Shown: positions 11,910 to 21,146, counted from the stretch's first letter. The stretch: 64,000 nucleotides of DNA from Aerococcus viridans (GCF_001543285.1 NZ_CP014164.1:1860001-1924000), one strand, 5' to 3'. The notes: generated from the sequence alone by a model not told the origin. A program made the numbers and translations.

Positions 11910-12628
11910 TTAATAAATACGAACTTCTTATCATTTGAGTAGTTTGATTCGAATTGATAACCGTCAGCGTCGAATTTTTTTATATCTGTAAGATTTTTAA
12001 TTTGATTGCTGGCTAAAAAGGCAACCATCTTACCACGCCCTTTTTTAGAAATGGTTGAATGTTTTTTCAATCCATCTGTCTTATTTGGGTCGTATTCGTA
12101 AAATTCAAAGTCGACCCAATGGTAGCGCCCTTGGTCCAACATCACTGAAAACTCCTGGCTCGCCAGATTTAAGACCGTCTCCCCCTTTTCAAAAAAGTCA
12201 TTAAAATCACTTCCCCATAGGTGGCGCAAGTTTTGGCCTTCGACTTTAAGGGGTGTGTTGAAGTCGAGTCTGTAGGGGCGGATGGGGTCGGTGGCTTTGA
12301 TTGGGCCGTATAAGGCGGATAGGATGCGGAAATGTTGGTCTAAATAGCTTGCGATTGCTGTGTCTGCATCGTCCACAATAAATTGACGGAAGGCGAGGCC
12401 GTTATAGAGGTCCAGGGCTTGGTAAGCAGGACCCGTATTTAATTGTCGGATATAGTCTTTGACTTGTGACACTTGTTGGTCAGAAATTTTGTAAAGTTTT
12501 TTCAACTGGTCGTTTGACTGGGCTTGTAGGGTTTGGATAATAGCTTGGGTAGTGGCTGAATATATCGGTTTATCTGTTGAAAGTTTATCTACTCTCGTTT
12601 CTTTAGCAGGGGCAAAAATAATTTTCAT
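11897..12628 (-). CDS. yaaA: YaaA-family (UPF0246) peroxide-stress protein
   Basis: Cytoplasmic protein of 243 aa, full family length. E. coli YaaA limits free iron and DNA damage during peroxide stress and belongs to a DNA-binding fold. Visible family motifs are the N-terminal IIFAPAKE, YNGLAFRQF, HFRILSALYGPIKATDPIRPYRLDF, NLASQEFS and the C-terminal ISKKGRGKMVAFL with FDADGYQF. It stands alone, with a clean ATG at 12628. No OxyR or PerR site was identified. Confidence 0.88.
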   Translation of the reverse strand: MKIIFAPAKETRVDKLSTDKPIYSATTQAIIQTLQAQSNDQLKKLYKISDQQVSQVKDYIRQLNTGPAYQALDLYNGLAFRQFIVDDADTAIASYLDQHFRILSALYGPIKATDPIRPYRLDFNTPLKVEGQNLRHLWGSDFNDFFEKGETVLNLASQEFSVMLDQGRYHWVDFEFYEYDPNKTDGLKKHSTISKKGRGKMVAFLASNQIKNLTDIKKFDADGYQFESNYSNDKKFVFIKQRS

Positions 12629-12968
12629 TGTTCACTCGTCCTAACGCTTATAATCTATGGTCCTAGTTTAGCTTATTCTGTGGCTGTTGGCCAAATGATT
12701 GCCATGTGTATTGTTAGCAACTTTTGTCCAAAACCCCTATGCTAAAAGTAACAAATAATTGAAATGAGAAAGGATGCTTTTCATGGGGAAATTAGACGGA
12801 GTGATGGCACATCACGCAATCTAATCCTGAAGTGGCACGAGTCTGACATTTTTAGAGCAGCTTTCGGAACATAGTGACATAGGGATGCCTATGCATTAGA
12901 AGGAGCTCAACTTCAGGGTGTGATTTCTGAAAGCGACTTTAAATGCGACCAATTCCTACTAACATAAT
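12629..12968. other. gene-poor stretch
   Basis: About 340 bases without a credible gene. A ribosome-binding-like GAAAGGATG precedes an ATG at 12783 that opens MGKLDGVMAHHAI and stops after 13 codons. This resembles the head of a short-chain dehydrogenase but is too short to name. Nothing else is supported. Confidence 0.4.
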
Positions 12969-13001
12969 AAAGACCAACAAAGCGACGTTTTGTTGGTCTT
13001 T
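12969..13001 (-). terminator. terminator of O-acetyltransferase gene
   Basis: Perfect 13-base stem AAAGACCAACAAA / TTTGTTGGTCTTT with U-runs on both sides. It abuts the stop at 13006 and could work in both directions. Confidence 0.85.
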
Positions 13002-13005
13002 TAAT

Positions 13006-13566
13006 TTACCCAATTTCAATTTCTTTGATAATCTTCGCCGATACGCCACCAACGATTGTATTCTCTGGCACATCCTTAGTCACCACGGCACCTGCTGCGA
13101 TAATCGCCCCATCACCAATGGTCACACCAGCTAAATTCGTCGCATTAGCGCCAACCCACACATCCTTCCCGAGGGTAATGGCCCCTGGAATCAGGGAACC
13201 ACGGTCACTTGGATTTTCAGCATAGTTCAAGGTTGCCATCACCACATTATGGCCAATCAAAGCCCCGTCCCCAATGTAAATTCCGCCTTGGTCTTGAAAC
13301 TTGCATCCGGCATTGATAAAGACATTTTTGCCAAAATGAATATTCTTCCCAAAGTCAGTGTAGAAGGGTGGAAATAAAGCGAAGGTTTCGTCAATCTCTT
13401 GTCCTGTTAGATCTGCTATCAATTGACGAAGAGCTGCTGGTTCATGGTATTGATTGGTAATTTTTAAAGCTTCCTGACTCATCTGGTGCATGATTTGGTG
13501 GGCTGATGACCCAGATTGGACACGTTTACCCTTTTCCATATCATCTAAATAGGTTTGTAAGTCCAT
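13006..13566 (-). CDS. maltose/galactoside-type O-acetyltransferase
   Basis: Left-handed beta-helix acetyltransferase (186 aa) of the Maa/LacA(thiogalactoside)/NodL group, transferring acetyl from acetyl-CoA to a sugar hydroxyl. The N-terminal Mac-type cap is followed by hexapeptide repeats ([73 protein letters not shown]). The family's catalytic His is in IGHNV. The start is the ATG at 13566 ([14 protein letters not shown]), preceded by AAAGGAGCG. The 23 extra codons upstream are unlikely to be coding. Confidence 0.88.
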   Translation of the reverse strand: MDLQTYLDDMEKGKRVQSGSSAHQIMHQMSQEALKITNQYHEPAALRQLIADLTGQEIDETFALFPPFYTDFGKNIHFGKNVFINAGCKFQDQGGIYIGDGALIGHNVVMATLNYAENPSDRGSLIPGAITLGKDVWVGANATNLAGVTIGDGAIIAAGAVVTKDVPENTIVGGVSAKIIKEIEIG

Positions 13567-13658
13567 GATTTTCGCTCCTTTATACTGGTCTTTCTTGCTT
13601 ATCCTTAGTATAGAAGCCAAGTGGGCAGACCACAACTATTTAGGCGGATAAATAAAAA

Positions 13659-13690
13659 AGATGAGGCCCAGTCAGTACGACTAGACTCAA
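13659..13690 (-). terminator. probable terminator of kinase gene
   Basis: Imperfect stem GAGTCTAGTC / GACTGGGCCTC followed on the minus strand by ATCTTTTTTATT. Confidence 0.5.
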
Positions 13691-13707
13691 ATCTATTTTA
13701 TTTAAAA

Positions 13708-14604
13708 TTATCCTTTCGCCAGCATATCTGCTGCTGCTTTAGCATAGTCTTCGCTGCCTGAAGCAGCTGCAAATTCTGCGATGGTAATGGGTTGAATGGA
13801 TAGTAATTCAATAATATGGTCTTTCATCTTGGGCCAAGTATAACCACCCGCTTGACCGTAAGCATTGATTAAATCCTCTAAAGCTGTTTCACCAAAGAGT
13901 AAATAATGGGCGGTGAAGTCGTTGGCCATATCCCCTACTTGAGCTTCTGTCCAGTCAATAACCCCTACAACACTATGGCTTTCGTCTACTAGGATATGAC
14001 CTGGGAATAAGTCGCCGTGGTAGAAGCCAGTTTGGTCTGGCCATAAACTTTCGTCCGCCAACCATTTTTCCCAACGCGCAAGCAAGTCTTCATTCACTGT
14101 ATATTTTGCTTTTACAGCGTCTATTCGCGCCTGCATGTTGGCCCGTAAACCACTGGCTTTTTGACTTTTAATGCCAAGTTCTTCAGCTTTTGCGACTGGA
14201 ATTTGGTGGATATCAACCAAGGCCTTGGCTAATGATTGTGTATATGTCGTTGGAACATTTTCCACATCAAACAACCAGTCGTTTTCATAAGTTGTCATAT
14301 CGGTTGTGACTGCTGGACTGCCAGCAACACTTTGATAAGCAATCAACTGCTGGTCAAAGACTGTCCAGTTAGGCACTTCTACTATCGTCACTTCTTGGTT
14401 AACAAGGTCTAGAATGCCCTTTTCCAATTTGGCTTTTTCAAAAACTTCATCTCGTCTCGGTACCCGGAGTACCCAGTTTTCTTGGCCTTCATCTTGTCCT
14501 AAGACGACTTGAAAATCCAAGCCCATATTGACGGCAACTAGGTTGTCCGCCAATAAGTGAATGCCAAAATTCTTGGCTAATTGAACGATTTCATCTGTTT
14601 GCAT
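13708..14604 (-). CDS. macrolide 2'-phosphotransferase-like kinase
   Basis: Aminoglycoside/macrolide phosphotransferase (APH) fold, 298 aa. It resembles Mph proteins along its length: MGLDFQVVLGQD, NWVLRVPRRDEVFEKAKLEK, the catalytic loop GFYHGDLFPGHILVDE, the metal-binding GVIDWTEAQVGDMANDF, and INAYGQAGGYTWPKMKDHI. In Mph enzymes GTP drives 2'-O-phosphorylation of macrolides. Divergence is enough that the substrate is unproven. Relatives exist as intrinsic genes in Gram-positives. It is monocistronic with no mobile flank or erm/msr neighbour, so it is more likely resident than recently acquired. Confidence 0.72.
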   Translation of the reverse strand: MQTDEIVQLAKNFGIHLLADNLVAVNMGLDFQVVLGQDEGQENWVLRVPRRDEVFEKAKLEKGILDLVNQEVTIVEVPNWTVFDQQLIAYQSVAGSPAVTTDMTTYENDWLFDVENVPTTYTQSLAKALVDIHQIPVAKAEELGIKSQKASGLRANMQARIDAVKAKYTVNEDLLARWEKWLADESLWPDQTGFYHGDLFPGHILVDESHSVVGVIDWTEAQVGDMANDFTAHYLLFGETALEDLINAYGQAGGYTWPKMKDHIIELLSIQPITIAEFAAASGSEDYAKAAADMLAKG

Positions 14605-14701
14605 TTATTCTGCCCTTTCTGTTATTCGATCGATTTAAACATGCCCAAGCGAATCATGACGAACCTGCTTAATCCTCTAATTTGCCTACTAAACCAGCTA
14701 C

Positions 14702-14980
14702 CTAGTCTAATGGTTCTGCGAATACAATGCCTTTGCCTTCTTGGTCCATGCCTAATTTCGTATAAATGGACCGGCTAACCTCCATGTATTTCGATTCTTC
14801 AACAATCACCATCAAGATTTCATGCATGGGTGCCACTTCAAATCTTAAAAACGTTTTGGTTTGTGGCCGATACCCTTCCTGTGAATGACGGTACACTCTT
14901 GGAACCCAGCGGCTTTTGCAGCTTCAATGACCTCGCCTGTTCGTCCACTAGGCCCTACCGCATATACTGAATACTATATA
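14702..14980 (-). pseudogene. P-II (GlnB-like) protein, frameshifted
   Basis: Two frames reconstruct a P-II-type regulator. The first gives VYAVGPSGRTGEVIEAAKAA then GFQECTVIH. The second, after a shift near the T-loop, gives RHSQEGYRPQTKTFLRFEV, APMHEILMVIVEESKYMEV, then SRSIYTKLGMDQEGKGIVFA. The missing residues fall where P-II proteins carry the nucleotide/effector loop. Oriented with, and directly downstream of, the DUF1538 remnant, with which this P-II type normally pairs. Confidence 0.65.
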
Positions 14981-14989
14981 AGTGACCTC

Positions 14990-15451
14990 CTAAAATCGGT
15001 GTAAATTAACGATGTCTCTTGTGAATGCGATGGCCCCAGCTTCACTTAACTGGATGGCATCATAGGCATTTCTGAACTCGCGTAGTTCTTGCACTTTATA
15101 TCTTGGTACAATTTGCATGACGATATCTATCTCCAGTTGAATAGATCGCCTTTGATAATTCTTGGATAATCCAGCTGACCCGTGCCTCTGAATGAAAACG
15201 TGTTGGGCCACATATAAAGCTTGAGTGGCGTCAATGAATTCCTTGCCTTCGTAGGTACAAATGGTCGTCACTAATTTGTATGGACCTTCGTGTTGGTGGT
15301 CTACCCGTTTTTTTTCGACACTCAGGTCTACCCCAACTAAAAATAAAGGTGAACCCACCTATAGAAATACGACACCTATCAAAAACCTTACCATGGTTAG
15401 CCAAGCGACTAGTTGTAAAAATAGCTGTATCAATAGGACCACACCTACCAT
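14990..15451 (-). pseudogene. DUF1538 membrane protein tail fused to P-II-like domain, broken
   Basis: An ATG at 15451 opens a hydrophobic stretch (MVGVVLLIQLFLQLVAWLTM then VRFLIGVVFL), a TAG at 15359-15361, then the same frame resumes VGSPLFLVGVDLSVE. This matches the start of a DUF1538 transporter-like repeat (...RLLIGLvLTfiGLvLFLvGV...). A P-II-like segment follows directly (YKLVTTICTYEGKEFID ... IEIDIVMQIVPRYKVQELRE ... LSEAGAIAFTRDIVNLHRF). Membrane core and P-II piece appear fused by deletion. With 14702-14980 this is a decayed DUF1538/P-II cassette. Confidence 0.55.
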
Positions 15452-15479
15452 GGGTAGAATTTACATTGATGTCTCCTTA

Positions 15480-16036
15480 AAATTTTCAATTAATTTAGCC
15501 AGACTTTCCCCACCCCTTATAAGGATTCATCTCTATTTAATCCTATCATGAATTAAGGGGTTAACAAAATTTGAATACTGAAATTTTTGCATTTTTAGCA
15601 ACCCCCTTCCTTCAACTCAAGTCATTTTCAAATTCCCTTTTACTTTCAGCCATAAATTCCGTATACTAAAAAAGTAAAGTCAATTTCAATGACAAATGAA
15701 AGCCATAAATTTTTAAGAAATCGAGGATTGTTTATGAGTGCGGTAGCCGCAAACTAAGTTATTCAAATCAGAAGTAAGATCATTACCGGGACGGACATTT
15801 AGTCACCCGCTTTTCAACGTGGTTTTATTTCTAACTTAGAAGGTGCCTACCTCACTTTACAAACATGCTGGATATTGGAATGCCCCTAGATGAACTAGGT
15901 CTATTTCCCTATCCCTCTTGATTTGAAGCTACGGTGTGCCCGTGGCTTCTTTTTATACCCACATATCATTGAAATACTGGGAGGTTCCCTTCAATTCGCC
16001 CTAAGTAAAATTGCCTATTGATGAGGAGAAATATAC
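15480..16036. other. gene-poor stretch before mutS2-like gene
   Basis: About 550 bases without an intact gene. A short frame near 15868-15919 reads MLDIGMPLDELGLFPYPS and stops, then a terminator hairpin follows, so a lost plus-strand gene once ended here. I cannot name it. Confidence 0.4.
15925..15955 (+). terminator. orphan terminator
   Basis: GAAGCTACG / CGTGGCTTC stem with loop GTGTGCC and TTTTTAT tail. It has no intact gene upstream. Confidence 0.6.
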
Positions 16037-17935
16037 ATGAATCAAAATACCTATGAAAAATTACAATACGAGGCCTTTAAAGCCATGGTCCGTTCTTACT
16101 GTGTCAGCGAACTTGGTGGTCAATTAATCGACAAATTAAGCCCGTCTACCAATCTTGACGTGGTCCAATTACGGCTAAAGGAAACATCAGAAGCCCGCGC
16201 CGTTATTGATACCGGGTCATCCGTCCCCTTTATGGGGGTCACTAACCTAGACCATACCCTGACCAAGTTAGACAAGGGGATTGTCCTGACCGCCAGCGAA
16301 CTTTTCGCGGTAGCTGAATTCTTGCGGGGGTGTCGTCGGATTGCCGGCTTTATGGACAAGCACGCCTTTATCGCCCCAACCCTTGCCCAGTACGCCCAAT
16401 CAATGACCGACCTCCGCCAGATTGAGGAGGAAATTCATTTTGCCATTAGAAATAATCAGGTAGATAACGAGGCTAATCGTGATTTGAAACGGGCTCGCCA
16501 CCATATACAAACAATCGAAGAGAAAATTAAGGATCGCCTAAACAAATTTCTGACCAGTGCTAGCAATAAGTCCTACATCCAGGAATTCGTCGTGGCCTAC
16601 AAGAACGACCACTACACCATTCCCATCAAAGCTTCCTACAAAAATCAAGTTCAAGGAACAGTGATTGAAATGTCACAAAAGGGCACAACAATTTTTGTTG
16701 AGCCTAACGTGGTCAGCAAATTATCCGCCGAGCTAGATGCCTTGCGTGCCGAGGAAGCCATGCTTGAATACCAGATTTTAGCTGGTTTAACCGGACTAAT
16801 CCTTGAAAACACCCAGCTGATTAGGGTCAATATTGAGTTAATTGCTCAGTACGACATGATCTTCGCCAAAGGGAAATACAGTCGTCAAATTGATGGCATT
16901 GCCCCGTCAACAAACGATTATGGTTACATCAACCTGGTAGATGCCAAGCACCCCCTATTAACGGAGCCAGTCGTACCTTTGAATTTCACCATTGGAGACG
17001 ACTACCGAAGCTTGGTCATTACCGGACCAAATGCCGGTGGGAAGACCATCGTCTTAAAAACGGTCGGGTTAGTGACCCTCGCTACCATGTCTGGCTGTCA
17101 TATCGCCGCTGACCCTAAAACGGAAGTAGCCGTTTTTGACCAGACTTTCGTCGATATTGGGGACAACCAAAGTCTTGAAAATGCCTTATCCACATTCTCA
17201 TCGCATATGAAGAATTTATCGGATATTTTGCGCGTGGCCAACAACAATACCTTGCTCCTTTTTGATGAAATCGGCAGTGGGACTGAACCCAATGAAGGTG
17301 CCGCCCTAGCGATTGCCATTTTAGAAGCGTTTTACCTGAAAGGTGCGATTACCGTTGCCACCACCCATTACGGTGAAATCAAGGACTTTTCAGACCAGCA
17401 TCCAGATTTTATGAATGCCGCCATGCAGTTCCAGAATGAAAGTCTAGAACCTACCTATAAATTATTGATGGGTCAAGCCGGCGCCAGCAATGCCATGTGG
17501 ATTTCCCGGAAAATGGCCGTTCCTGACCATATCTTGCAGCGAGCAGAAGGCTACCTAATTGATAAAAACTACCAATTTGACCTGGTCAAAGACAACAAAG
17601 TCAGAAAAGCCAAAGCCGATAAACCAGGAGACGATCTTTTCACTGACTACCAAAAAGGTGATCGAGTGACCCTACTTGAAACTAGCCAATCTGCTTTAAT
17701 TTATTCACAGGTGGATAAATACCATCAAGTAACAGTTTATGTTGACGGTGAATATGTGGATATCCACATCCGCCGTCTACAATTAGACCAAAAAGCCAGC
17801 GACTTATACCCAGATGGTTACAATTTAGACAACCTATTTGTAGATTACGCTACCCGTAAACGCAACCACGACATTGAACGCGGGTCGAAAAAAGCCCTGC
17901 GGAAAATCCATAAAGAATTGCGTCATAAAGATTAG
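16037..17935 (+). CDS. MutS2-like ATPase without Smr domain
   Basis: MutS-family protein of 632 aa. The N-terminal MutS III/clamp region includes VPFMGVTNLDHTLTKLDKG and FVVAYKNDHYTIPIKA. The ATPase has Walker A GPNAGGKT (about residue 332), Walker B LLLFDEIGSGTEPNEGAALA (about 405) and the ATTHYGEIK switch. The tail carries a short SH3/KOW-like segment (YQKGDRVTLLE). Typical MutS2 is about 780 aa and ends in an Smr nuclease/ribosome-cleavage domain. Here it is replaced by a basic tail (RGSKKALRKIHKELRHKD). It is probably a second MutS2 paralogue, and its role (recombination or ribosome rescue) is open. Confidence 0.85.
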   Translation: MNQNTYEKLQYEAFKAMVRSYCVSELGGQLIDKLSPSTNLDVVQLRLKETSEARAVIDTGSSVPFMGVTNLDHTLTKLDKGIVLTASELFAVAEFLRGCRRIAGFMDKHAFIAPTLAQYAQSMTDLRQIEEEIHFAIRNNQVDNEANRDLKRARHHIQTIEEKIKDRLNKFLTSASNKSYIQEFVVAYKNDHYTIPIKASYKNQVQGTVIEMSQKGTTIFVEPNVVSKLSAELDALRAEEAMLEYQILAGLTGLILENTQLIRVNIELIAQYDMIFAKGKYSRQIDGIAPSTNDYGYINLVDAKHPLLTEPVVPLNFTIGDDYRSLVITGPNAGGKTIVLKTVGLVTLATMSGCHIAADPKTEVAVFDQTFVDIGDNQSLENALSTFSSHMKNLSDILRVANNNTLLLFDEIGSGTEPNEGAALAIAILEAFYLKGAITVATTHYGEIKDFSDQHPDFMNAAMQFQNESLEPTYKLLMGQAGASNAMWISRKMAVPDHILQRAEGYLIDKNYQFDLVKDNKVRKAKADKPGDDLFTDYQKGDRVTLLETSQSALIYSQVDKYHQVTVYVDGEYVDIHIRRLQLDQKASDLYPDGYNLDNLFVDYATRKRNHDIERGSKKALRKIHKELRHKD

Positions 17936-18024
17936 TTTTAAGATTAAGTTAAGGTTCTAGTATCGGATTAAATAAAGATGGGGGAAATGGCCCACCACTT
18001 CCATTCTGGTTATTGAAAGCCGAT

Positions 18025-18065
18025 TAAAAAAGCATTGCCTGAAATTTTGGGCAATGCTTTTTTTC
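18025..18065. terminator. bidirectional terminator
   Basis: AAAAAAGCATTGCC / GGGCAATGCTTTTTTT stem between convergent genes, with U-runs on both strands. Confidence 0.85.
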
Positions 18066-18072
18066 GTTATTT

Positions 18073-18543
18073 TTACCAAATATTCCAAGGATAAGCTTCT
18101 GGCAAAGGTGATGCTACAGAGATTGGGGTCTTTTGAACAGGATGGGAAATGGTTAAACTATTAGCCCATAAAGCAATTTGTTGGCCCACTTTACTGTATT
18201 GTGCACCATATTTTTGATCTCCCCAAATAGACGTACCAATTCCTGCCAGTTGAACTCGAATTTGATGTGGACGGCCGGTCTGTAACTTTACGCTAAGTAG
18301 ACTGAGTCCGTCTCTAGATGCGATCACACTATAATCTAGGACGGCCTTTTTTCCTTCTTTATGGTGCTCTGAAACAATTGACACTTTATTCTTTTGTCGG
18401 TTTTTGTACAGGTAATTCACAAGGCGGCTGCTAGCCTGTTTCGGTTTCTCATTGACCACCGCCAAATAGGTCCGTTCCATTGCGTTCCGCCGAACCTGGT
18501 CAGATAATCTTGACGCCGCTTTTGAAGTCTTGGCGAATACCAT
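18073..18543 (-). pseudogene. RluA-family pseudouridine synthase, N-terminally deleted
   Basis: C-terminal half of an RluA-type pseudouridine synthase: MVFAKTSKAASRLSDQVRR, ERTYLAVVNEKP, SVKLQTGRPHQIRVQLAGIG, GDQKYGAQ and a normal C-terminus. The sequence begins where the family reads HRLDRPTSGxMVFAKTSKAA, so the catalytic Asp in the HRLD motif and the N-terminal domain are missing. The 156 aa compare with about 300 expected. The bases upstream do not encode the missing part in any frame. Unlikely to be an enzyme even if translated from the ATG at 18543. Confidence 0.8.
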
Positions 18544-19081
18544 TGCCTCTACCCCTTTTCAAACATAGTGGCCCCACCATAGCATACCGAATTAACTTTC
18601 CCTAATTTATCTAGTTTTATATTGCTATAACTGATCCCCTTTCCAAACTCAAAAGGTTCTAAAACTTAGAACATCAACTTTTTACCTACCTAACCACTAG
18701 TACATATTTCGTTTTTCAATATTAGTGGTAAATGCATCTCTTTATAGTAGTAATAAAGTTACTACGTATTTCCAACATAGCTACAGCAATAAGTTTTTCT
18801 TTATAAGGACCTTTGACATTTTATAGTGTTCTTGGGCTTTTTGAGTGATTGAATAGGTTATGATAGGCAATCGATAATAATTAATCTTTTATAGAACAAA
18901 TTTAATCCAGTTATAAGCATTATTCTTTTCTTCTTCGATAAAAATGAAAACGTTTTATATATCTTTCTTTATTTTTCATCAAATGGTATGATAAAGATTG
19001 GATTAAAAAGGTATATATTATCTAATAAAAATTTCATTTAATGGATATTTTTATTTTTCTATGGTTAGGGAGGAAAATTTT
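18544..19081. other. AT-rich intergenic region
   Basis: About 540 bases with no credible ORF. ATGAAAACGTTTTAT at 18944-18958 partly matches a cre site. TATGAT at 18987-18992 could be a -10 for the ECF gene, but no good -35 is visible. No known riboswitch core was recognised. Confidence 0.4.
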
Positions 19082-19564
19082 ATGAAAAAGCAATATGCAT
19101 TTTATGCTGTAACGGCGGCATTAGTGGTAGCCATTTCTTTATTTATCATTATTCCTGTTCCTGCATCGAATGGATTCTTCACATTTGCCGATGTAGGTAT
19201 CGTCACAGCTTCACTGGTTTTTGGGCCAATAGGCGGATTAGTTGTCGGTGCTATGAGTGGTGGTTTAATTGACTTACTTTCAGGCTATGCACAGTGGATT
19301 ATCTTCTCAGCAGTTATCCACGGAGCGCAGGGATATATTGCTGGTTTAGCCAAAGATAAAGGCCGTAAAGAAAAAGTATTATACTTAGTTTTATCCGCAG
19401 TTGTGATGATTGTCGGTTATGCGATTGCTAGTTGGATCTTATATGGTACGGCTGCTGCAGCGATTGCTGGCTTATTCACTAACATTCTACAATCTGGTGT
19501 AGGGGTCTTGATCGCTATTCCAATCAGTATCCGATTAAAACCAGTTATTGAACGCTACTTATAG
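19082..19564 (+). CDS. ECF transporter S component (ligand unknown)
   Basis: Small integral membrane protein (160 aa, about five or six helices) of the ECF substrate-specific subunit type. The core TFADVGIVTASLVFGPIGGL, VVGAMSGGLIDLLSGYAQW, then HGAQGYIAGLA follows the pattern of the HmpT/PdxU-like branch (GD..V...A..LGP..G...G..G..LADL.SGY....P...IKG..G...G). It would work with a shared EcfAA'T module encoded elsewhere. The ATG at 19082 follows GGGAGG; seven upstream codons are excluded. The ligand (vitamin precursor) cannot be read, and no regulatory RNA was recognised upstream. Confidence 0.82.
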   Translation: MKKQYAFYAVTAALVVAISLFIIIPVPASNGFFTFADVGIVTASLVFGPIGGLVVGAMSGGLIDLLSGYAQWIIFSAVIHGAQGYIAGLAKDKGRKEKVLYLVLSAVVMIVGYAIASWILYGTAAAAIAGLFTNILQSGVGVLIAIPISIRLKPVIERYL

Positions 19565-19586
19565 GTTGAATATGTAGTTAAAAGGA

Positions 19587-19628
19587 AATGACCACTAGCT
19601 CGAACCTCGAGTTAGTGGTCATTTTTGA
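19587..19628 (+). terminator. ECF gene terminator
   Basis: AATGACCACTAGCTCG / CGAGTTAGTGGTCATT stem with TTTTTGATTT tail. Confidence 0.85.
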
Positions 19629-19920
19629 TTTGATAGCTATTGTTCTATTATTGTTAGTGCTTCGTTAAGGACTTTTTCACCCTTCATCAATATTAAATTC
19701 AAATGCCATAGATATAAGAATCAGTCCACTTACCCTTAATCCAAAACCCTTGAACAAAATATACTTCTCTGCGCTTTCACATAAGCAACTTGACGATGCA
19801 TTCCTAACATTGACATTAGCTACAATTCGTTGAGCTTTGAAGTTGGTAAAGATAAAGACAATCAAAGTCCGTACACCTCTACTACTATTAATTTTAAGGT
19901 TAGTTTTGATAACTTATCAA

Positions 19921-20487
19921 ATGTCTATAGCATCTATTTCAAGTGTCATTAATAAACTAATATCTGCACAAAAAACAAAAGCTACTACGTCTGGAATTAT
20001 AACAGGTTTTGGTGGAATTATTACTATGCCAGTAACAGTTCCTGCGAATGTCGCTTCTGTTTTATTAGTGCAAATGAGAATGATAGCAGCTATCGCACTC
20101 ATCCGTGGGTATGATCTGAATAGTGATCAAGTAAAAACATTCATTTATGCGACTTTAGCAGGCAGCTCTGTTGCTGATGTAACTAAGAAAACCGGAATTA
20201 TTATTAGCAATAAAATGATGACGGGAGTTATCAAAAAAATACCAGGGGAAACATTGACCAAAATTAATCAAGCTGTTGGCTTCAGATTGGTTACTAAATT
20301 TGGAACTAAAGGTGCTATCAACCTAGGAAAAGCTGTGCCGGTTGCTGGAGCTGTAGTTGGCGGTGGAATCGACTTATTTACCTCAACAGGGATTGCTAAG
20401 TTAGCTAAAAGAACCTTTACCGATGATGGAATCGATGTTGGAGATGGTACTATTATTAATAAGTCTGAATTTGAAGTCATAGACTAG
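19921..20487 (+). CDS. EcsC-family protein, probably N-terminally shortened
   Basis: Matches EcsC-family proteins (PF12787): TTSGIITGFGGIITMPVTVP, ANVASVLLVQMRMIAAIALI, RGYDLNSDQVKTFIYATLAG, INQAVGFRLVTKFGTKGAIN, then LGKAVPVAGAVVGGGID. The function of the family is poorly defined. Intact members carry roughly 30-50 more N-terminal residues (an ELA/YL helix). Here the upstream 28 codons (LKTIKVRTPLLLLILRL region) do not fit, and no clear ribosome binding site is seen, so the 5' end may be deleted and the gene silent. Confidence 0.65.
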   Translation: MSIASISSVINKLISAQKTKATTSGIITGFGGIITMPVTVPANVASVLLVQMRMIAAIALIRGYDLNSDQVKTFIYATLAGSSVADVTKKTGIIISNKMMTGVIKKIPGETLTKINQAVGFRLVTKFGTKGAINLGKAVPVAGAVVGGGIDLFTSTGIAKLAKRTFTDDGIDVGDGTIINKSEFEVID

Positions 20488-20646
20488 ATTAAACGCTTGT
20501 CCTCTGTAGCCAATCATCTCCTCAACAGACTTTTCTTTTTTGCGACCTCTTCTTTCTTACAGTCTCACTAGTCAATCCATATCATGCGACTGTATTTCTC
20601 ATCTATGTTATGATGAAATTAATCAAAAATAGCGGAGGTATTTAGA

Positions 20647-21027
20647 ATGAGCCAAGTACTTGTTGAAATTTGTTTACGTGTGAGAAATATTGATGCGACT
20701 TTAGACTTCTATACAAATCTATTTGATTTTGAGGTAGCTAGCCGCAGAGAGTTTCCGGAGAATAAATTTGATTTAATCTACTTAAACTCACCAGGTTCAA
20801 ATGTCCAAATCGAGTTAACTTACAACTATGATGCAGATCCATACACAATTGGCGACGGCTTTAGCCATTTAGGTGTAACTGTTGATGATTTAGAAGCTAT
20901 GCATGAAATTTGTAAAGCATCTGCTTATGAAACTGGCGACTTAAAAGGTCTTTCAGGAGGCACACCTTCATACTTCTTCGTGACTGACCCAGATGGTTAT
21001 CGTATCGAAGTTAAACGTAAAAAATAA
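20647..21027 (+). CDS. VOC-superfamily glyoxalase-like protein
   Basis: 126 aa protein with the paired beta-alpha-beta-beta-beta modules of glyoxalase I: EICLRVRNIDATLDFYTNLF, a middle GSNVQIELTYNY strand, FSHLGVTVDDLEAMHE and FFVTDPDGYRIEVKRK. Metal ligands of the GlxI pattern are present (Glu7, Glu after QI, His in FSHLG, Glu in RIEV), so lactoylglutathione-lyase-type chemistry is plausible. The thiol cofactor is unknown. The ATG follows AGCGGAGG. Its terminator hairpin has been split by the IS at 21067. Confidence 0.85.
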   Translation: MSQVLVEICLRVRNIDATLDFYTNLFDFEVASRREFPENKFDLIYLNSPGSNVQIELTYNYDADPYTIGDGFSHLGVTVDDLEAMHEICKASAYETGDLKGLSGGTPSYFFVTDPDGYRIEVKRKK

Positions 21028-21146
21028 ACTTCTTAGCATTTTAAAAGGCGTTACCCTAGTTTAGTCTGAACTGCCCCCTGTCAAGTAGACAGGTAAATAA
21101 ACAAAATTTTTGTGCCATGTATGATACTTTTCATCCATGGCTTTTT

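Noticed and set aside
12943..13225. Plus-strand ORFs opposite the acetyltransferase
   Set aside because: Their apparent periodicity comes from the hexapeptide repeats on the other strand.
13708..14604. Acquired macrolide resistance gene
   Set aside because: Similarity to Mph is family-level, with no mobile flank or partner resistance gene. More likely intrinsic.
18544..19081. Riboswitch ahead of the ECF S component
   Set aside because: Searched by eye for TPP, FMN, folate, preQ1 and cobalamin cores and found none.
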